From: Betaproteobacteria bacterium
GTDB taxonomy: Bacteria > Pseudomonadota > Gammaproteobacteria > Burkholderiales > Usitatibacteraceae
Direction: 5' to 3'
DNA: 6,552 nt
Assembly (NCBI GenBank): GCA_012274175.1
Contig: JAAOZZ010000238.1
Coordinates: 1-6,552 of the forward strand
Notes under the pieces: generated by a model
What the model was told of the DNA's origin: nothing
Databases searched by the model: none
The model's input: only the letters and a program-made list of their open reading frames with translations
Translations under genes and position numbers: made by a program
In this document: piece by piece, positions 6,088 to 6,552 of the stretch
Layout of the letters: each line of letters starts with the position of its first letter
Position numbering within the stretch: position 1 is the first letter of the stretch

Positions 6088-6514
6088 GACGCAGATTGAC
6101 AAGGCATTGAGCGGCCACGCCACGGCAGCTGCGCGGGGGCGTGTTCGGCGTGCGCGGGGTGACCTCGCCGCATCAGCGCGCTATGAACCAGAGCGCAACC
6201 GGGTGCATGTGGAACTCGTATCCGGTAGTGCGATTGCCGTGCCGGTACATCTTCTCCAAGGGCTCAAGGGAGCTAAACGGGCCCAACTTCAACACATCAC
6301 TGTCACAGGCCGTGGTTACGGACTTCATTGGCCAGAGCTTGACGTGGACGTGTCAGTCCCAGACCTGATCGCGGGATCGTTGGGGACGCGGACTTGGATG
6401 CAGGCGCTTGCAAAGCGAGGTGGTAGTCGTACCTCCGGCGCCAAAGCAGCTGCCGCACGGGAAAATGGAAAGCGAGGCGGCCGTCCCCGCAAACACACAG
6501 CGATATCCACGTAA
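6077..6514 (+). CDS. DUF2442 protein with basic AT-hook-like tail
   Basis: A 145-aa protein with a DUF2442 domain at about 35-100. The domain has a strand pair (NRVHVELVSGSAIAVP) and the diagnostic GRGYGLHWPELDVDVSV segment ending in DLIAG. Before it is a basic Ala/Arg-rich N-terminal region (TAAARGRVRRARGD). After it is a long basic tail that ends in GKRGGRPRK (131-139), which resembles an AT-hook core (GRP flanked by Arg and Lys) and suggests DNA contact. The function is unknown; a partner or DNA-binding role for the DUF4160 protein is inference. GGAGA at 6065-6069, seven bases upstream, supports the ATG at 6077 within the end of the DUF4160 gene, so the two are translationally linked. The last 38 bases of the window contain no callable gene. 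Confidence 0.82.
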   Translation: MATKTQIDKALSGHATAAARGRVRRARGDLAASARYEPERNRVHVELVSGSAIAVPVHLLQGLKGAKRAQLQHITVTGRGYGLHWPELDVDVSVPDLIAGSLGTRTWMQALAKRGGSRTSGAKAAAARENGKRGGRPRKHTAIST

Positions 6515-6552
6515 CCTTGGGCATGAGTTGCTCGGATTCGAAGGGCAAAGGA

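Larger units (their letters stand above)
5765..6552. mobile_element. Putative edge of a tRNA-Arg-integrated genomic island (runs off window)
   Basis: Everything to the right of the tRNA-Arg half is interpreted as inserted DNA. Three observations support this: the orphan 3' tRNA half with the correct polarity, a fall in GC content (most 60-base lines between 5941 and 6480 count 50-63%, against 70-75% in sampled arsA lines), and a change from housekeeping genes to a DUF4160-DUF2442 pair typical of accessory DNA. No integrase, second repeat copy or intact tRNA is in the window, so the element's type and size are unknown. Confidence 0.42.

Noticed and set aside
6523..6552. A possible gene start (ATG at 6523, reading MSCSDSKGKG) running off the window.
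   Set aside because: Only ten codons are visible and no Shine-Dalgarno precedes the ATG, so it cannot be supported.
1..6552. CRISPR array, tandem repeats, insertion-sequence ends or a transposase.
   Set aside because: No regularly spaced repeats, no transposase or integrase motifs and no paired terminal inverted repeats were seen on reading the window.

Overview
This is a GC-rich bacterial chromosomal segment with tightly packed genes, all on the plus strand. Gene content and style suggest a proteobacterium, most likely a betaproteobacterium: cobQ is followed by a DUF1289 gene, ArsR has a C-terminal Cys-Cys metal site, and TACAAT-type -10 boxes sit close to start codons. No species can be named from the sequence alone.

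Layout: (1) 2-1293 holds the C-terminal three quarters of cobyric acid synthase (cobQ), overlapping by ATGA with a 62-aa DUF1289 four-cysteine protein. A terminator-like hairpin follows. (2) 1388-3900 is an arsenic operon, arsR-arsD-arsA: a metal-responsive repressor, an As(III) metallochaperone and a two-domain As(III)-stimulated ATPase with its key residues intact. No efflux permease (arsB or acr3) or arsenate reductase (arsC) is present here. (3) 4031-4929 is folD (methylene-THF dehydrogenase/cyclohydrolase), interrupted near its end by an apparent one-base deletion at about 4811-4815; the C-terminal signature continues in the next frame. (4) 4974-5714 encodes a small RNase Z-like metallo-beta-lactamase-fold hydrolase, possibly read from a leaderless transcript.

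(5) The character changes from 5720. The minus strand at 5720-5769 is the 3' half of a tRNA-Arg with anticodon CCU, from the anticodon arm to an encoded CCA, with no 5' half beside it. This is what remains at the far end of an element integrated into a tRNA gene. Its polarity places the inserted DNA on the right. There the sequence is less GC-rich (mostly 50-63% per line by hand count, against about 70-75% in arsA) and carries a translationally overlapping DUF4160-DUF2442 pair behind an inverted repeat. The window ends before any integrase or the other element boundary is seen.

In function, ArsD would hand As(III) to ArsA, ArsA would energise a pump encoded elsewhere, and ArsR would repress the operon until arsenite binds. 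CobQ and FolD belong to cobalamin and one-carbon folate metabolism. The main points to check are the tRNA-derived junction with its DUF4160/DUF2442 cargo, the folD frameshift, and an altered nucleophile elbow in CobQ.
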